A DNA stretch of 43,302 nucleotides, from contig JAAFKB010000028.1 in NCBI GenBank assembly GCA_013299055.1, positions 1 through 43,302 on the forward strand, in the 5' to 3' direction. Each line of letters begins with the position of its first letter. Within the stretch, counting starts at the first letter, position 1. The translations under genes were made by a program, and so were the position numbers. Positions 41,434 to 43,302 of this stretch are shown here, piece after piece. This DNA comes from Sphaerotilus sp. (lineage in GTDB: Bacteria; Pseudomonadota; Gammaproteobacteria; Burkholderiales; Burkholderiaceae_C). The notes below the pieces were generated by a model. It was not told the origin of the DNA. It saw only the letters and a program-made list of their open reading frames with translations, and made no database searches.

Positions 41434-43008
41434 ATGAGCCCCGCCGCTCCCGCACTGCCCCGCAAGAAGCTGCCCGTCGGCATCCAGACCCTGGCCAAGT
41501 TGCGCGACCAGGACTGCTACTACGTGGACAAGTCGGGCATGGCGATCGACCTGATCGAGTCGGGTTCGTACTTCTTCCTCAGCCGTCCCCGGCGCTTCGG
41601 CAAGAGCCTGCTGGTGGACACGTTCAAGGAACTGTTCGAGGGCCACCGCGCGCTGTTCGAGGGGCTGGCCGCCGAAACGCGCTGGGACTGGTCGCAGCGC
41701 CATCCGGTCGTCCGCATCAGTTTTGCTGGCGGCGGGCTGGGGAGCCCGGAACGCCTGGAGCAGCGCATCTTCGAGATCCTGGACGAGAACGAAAAGCGTC
41801 TGGGTGTGCAGTGCCAGCACCAGAGCGTTTCCGGCCGGTTCAGTGAGCTGATCCAGCGCACGCGCGAGCGCCATGGCGCCACCGTGGTCGTGCTGGTTGA
41901 CGAACATGACAAGCCCGTCCTTGATCATCTCCATGACCGCACCCTGGCCGCCCAGATGCGCGAGGGCGTCAAGGCGCTGTACGAGAGCCTGAAGTACGTC
42001 GACGAGCACCTGAAGTTCGTCTTCCTGACCGGTGTATCGAAGTTCAGCAAGGTCAGCCTGTTCTCGGGTCTGAACCAGTTGGTCGACATCACGCTGGACC
42101 CGCGCTGGAGCGCGCTGTGCGGCTACACCGACGAGGACATCGACACCGTCTTCGCGCCGGAGCTGCCGGGGCTGGACCGCGAGGAGATCCGGCGCTGGTA
42201 CAACGGCTACAACTGGCGCGGTGTGGGCATCTACAACCCGTTCGATGTGCTGCTGCTGTTCGACAGCCGACAGTTCAAGGCCCACTGGTTCGACACGGGC
42301 ACGCCCACCTTCCTGGTCAAGCTGCTGGCCGAGCAGTCCTGGTTCACGCCCGATCTGGCGCAGTTGAAGGCCGACGAGATGGAGCTGCTGAGCTTCGAGG
42401 TGGAGCAGATCGGCGCGGTGGCCCTGCTGTTCCAGGCTGGCTACCTGAGCGTGCATGCCGTCGAAGAGACCGAGACGCGGGAGCTGATCTACACGCTGGG
42501 CTACCCGAACCGGGAAGTGGAGATGAGCCTCAACCGGGTGCTACTGCCCGGTTATGGCGTACAGGGGCGAGCCGCTTCGCTCAGCCGGCAGTCACTGCTC
42601 AAGGCGCTGCGCGAGCGGGACTGGATCGCCATGGAAACGACGCTGCGGGCGCTGTTCGCCAGCATCCCGAGTGACTGGTACCGCAAGAACCCGCTTGCAG
42701 GCTTCGAGGGCCACTACGCCAGTGTGTTCTACAGCCACCTGGCCGGGCTGGGGCTGGACCTGCGGGTCGAGGATGCGACCAACCAAGGGCGCATCGATCT
42801 GACTTTGGTCCAGCAAGAACAGGTGTTCCTGTTCGAGTTCAAGGTGGTGGAACTCGTGCCACAGGGCAAGGCCCTCGCGCAGATCCGCGACCGGGGCTAT
42901 GCGGACAAGTACCGCGGCCGGGGTGAGCCGATCCACCTGATCGGCGTGGAGTTCAGCCGAGTCGATCGCAACATCGTGGGCTTCGAGGTCGAGTCCCTCG
43001 CTGGGTGA
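41434..43008 (+). CDS. AAA-ATPase-like / PD-(D/E)XK nuclease-superfamily protein
   Basis: The 524-residue product starts at ATG 41434. It begins with KLPVGIQTLAKLRDQDCYYVDKS and a degenerate P-loop, FFLSRPRRFGKSLLVDT, typical of the AAA-ATPase-like family (PF09820). VVVLVDEHDKP is a Walker-B-type strand and FVFLTGVSKFSKVSLFS a sensor-like segment. The C terminus (GRIDLTLVQQEQVFLFEFKV) is the PD-(D/E)XK core with Asp and Glu-x-Lys. Such proteins are abundant and often present in many copies per genome. Mobile-element or defence links are suspected but unproven. Its stop overlaps the next start (GTGA). Confidence 0.88.
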   Translation: MSPAAPALPRKKLPVGIQTLAKLRDQDCYYVDKSGMAIDLIESGSYFFLSRPRRFGKSLLVDTFKELFEGHRALFEGLAAETRWDWSQRHPVVRISFAGGGLGSPERLEQRIFEILDENEKRLGVQCQHQSVSGRFSELIQRTRERHGATVVVLVDEHDKPVLDHLHDRTLAAQMREGVKALYESLKYVDEHLKFVFLTGVSKFSKVSLFSGLNQLVDITLDPRWSALCGYTDEDIDTVFAPELPGLDREEIRRWYNGYNWRGVGIYNPFDVLLLFDSRQFKAHWFDTGTPTFLVKLLAEQSWFTPDLAQLKADEMELLSFEVEQIGAVALLFQAGYLSVHAVEETETRELIYTLGYPNREVEMSLNRVLLPGYGVQGRAASLSRQSLLKALRERDWIAMETTLRALFASIPSDWYRKNPLAGFEGHYASVFYSHLAGLGLDLRVEDATNQGRIDLTLVQQEQVFLFEFKVVELVPQGKALAQIRDRGYADKYRGRGEPIHLIGVEFSRVDRNIVGFEVESLAG

Positions 43009-43302
43009 CCGTGACGCCAGACCGCCCGCGCGGCCGTCCACGCGGCACACAGACCCGGCTGCTGCACGAACACGCGGGCCACCTCGGGCGCCACCACTTC
43101 GCTTTCCTGCGCGCGCTGCTCGACGGTGTCGAACTGGAGCAGGCCTGGACGCGCTACCTCGCGTTTTCGGGTGGGCCGAGCGACCGGCGGCACTTTGTCA
43201 GCCGCCTGCGCCAGGTGGTCGAGGCGATCGAACACGCGGGGGCACGGCAGGCGTGCGCGGCCGAGCTGGCGGTGGCGCTGCCGGCGCTGCGCACGCTGCC
43301 GG
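43005..43302 (+). CDS. Start of an unidentified protein, possibly integrase-like (runs off window)
   Basis: A GTG at 43005 overlaps the preceding stop (GTGA), with another in-frame GTG at 43011. The frame stays open to the window end (99 codons). The visible part begins basic (TPDRPRGRPRG) and contains HHFAFLRALLDGVELEQAWTRYLAFSG (from nt 43092 on), then a helical region. This resembles the N-terminal region of large phage-integrase-family proteins I recall from Burkholderiales, but the catalytic domain lies outside the window, so the assignment is tentative. Confidence 0.45.
   Translation, partial: MTVTPDRPRGRPRGTQTRLLHEHAGHLGRHHFAFLRALLDGVELEQAWTRYLAFSGGPSDRRHFVSRLRQVVEAIEHAGARQACAAELAVALPALRTLP

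Overview
The window is high-GC DNA with the gene content of a betaproteobacterium of the order Burkholderiales: a Bug/TctC-type solute receptor, a MobA-like 3-hydroxybenzoate hydroxylase, DUF29, and an MBG-repeat haemagglutinin-type surface protein. A filamentous or sheathed lineage such as Sphaerotilus/Leptothrix is possible, but that is only a guess. No tRNA, rRNA or CRISPR array was seen.

Region 1 (1-7.1 kb) holds the 3' end of a giant surface protein with MBG/YDG repeats. It is followed by a chimeric membrane channel (periplasmic binding protein, pentameric-ligand-gated-channel-like extracellular domain, MscS pore) and an Sfp-type phosphopantetheinyl transferase that overlaps the channel gene by 4 bp.

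Region 2 (7.1-33 kb) is a co-directional hybrid PKS-NRPS locus behind a relatively AT-rich 370-bp intergenic region with a good sigma-70-like promoter. It encodes, in order: a lipoprotein serine hydrolase of the beta-lactamase/S12 fold; an NRPS (C-A-T-TE) whose adenylation code reads as Asp/Asn; three small envelope genes (DUF697 protein, small inner-membrane protein, outer-membrane beta-barrel) chained to the NRPS and to each other by 4-bp stop/start overlaps; a mycosubtilin/iturin-like FAAL-ACP-KS-AT-ACP-aminotransferase; a glutamine-dependent asparagine synthetase; an A-T-C-A(methyltransferase)-T-E NRPS; and a second DUF697 paralogue. The domain order predicts a beta-amino fatty acid plus a three-residue peptide. 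The last residue would be Asn/Asp and the second would be methylated (or its intermediate would be) and epimerised. No condensation domain is visible to join the PKS product to the peptide. No conventional ABC, MFS or RND exporter is present, so the coupled envelope genes are the best export or surface-placement candidates.

Region 3 (33-34.7 kb) holds a lone PstS-like protein with an Asn at the usual phosphate-binding Asp. Next comes a 173-bp IS630-type miniature element with perfect 14-bp TA-containing ends, which abuts a decayed vanadium-haloperoxidase/PAP2 gene.

Region 4 (34.7-40.7 kb) is a catabolic island. On the minus strand are a Crp-type regulator, a BKACE (DUF849) enzyme and a Bug receptor. 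Divergently are a 4HBT-type thioesterase, an SDR with an internal in-frame deletion, and a MobA-like flavoprotein hydroxylase. Region 5 (40.8 kb-end) has DUF29, an AAA-ATPase-like/PD-(D/E)XK protein and the start of a possible integrase-like gene.
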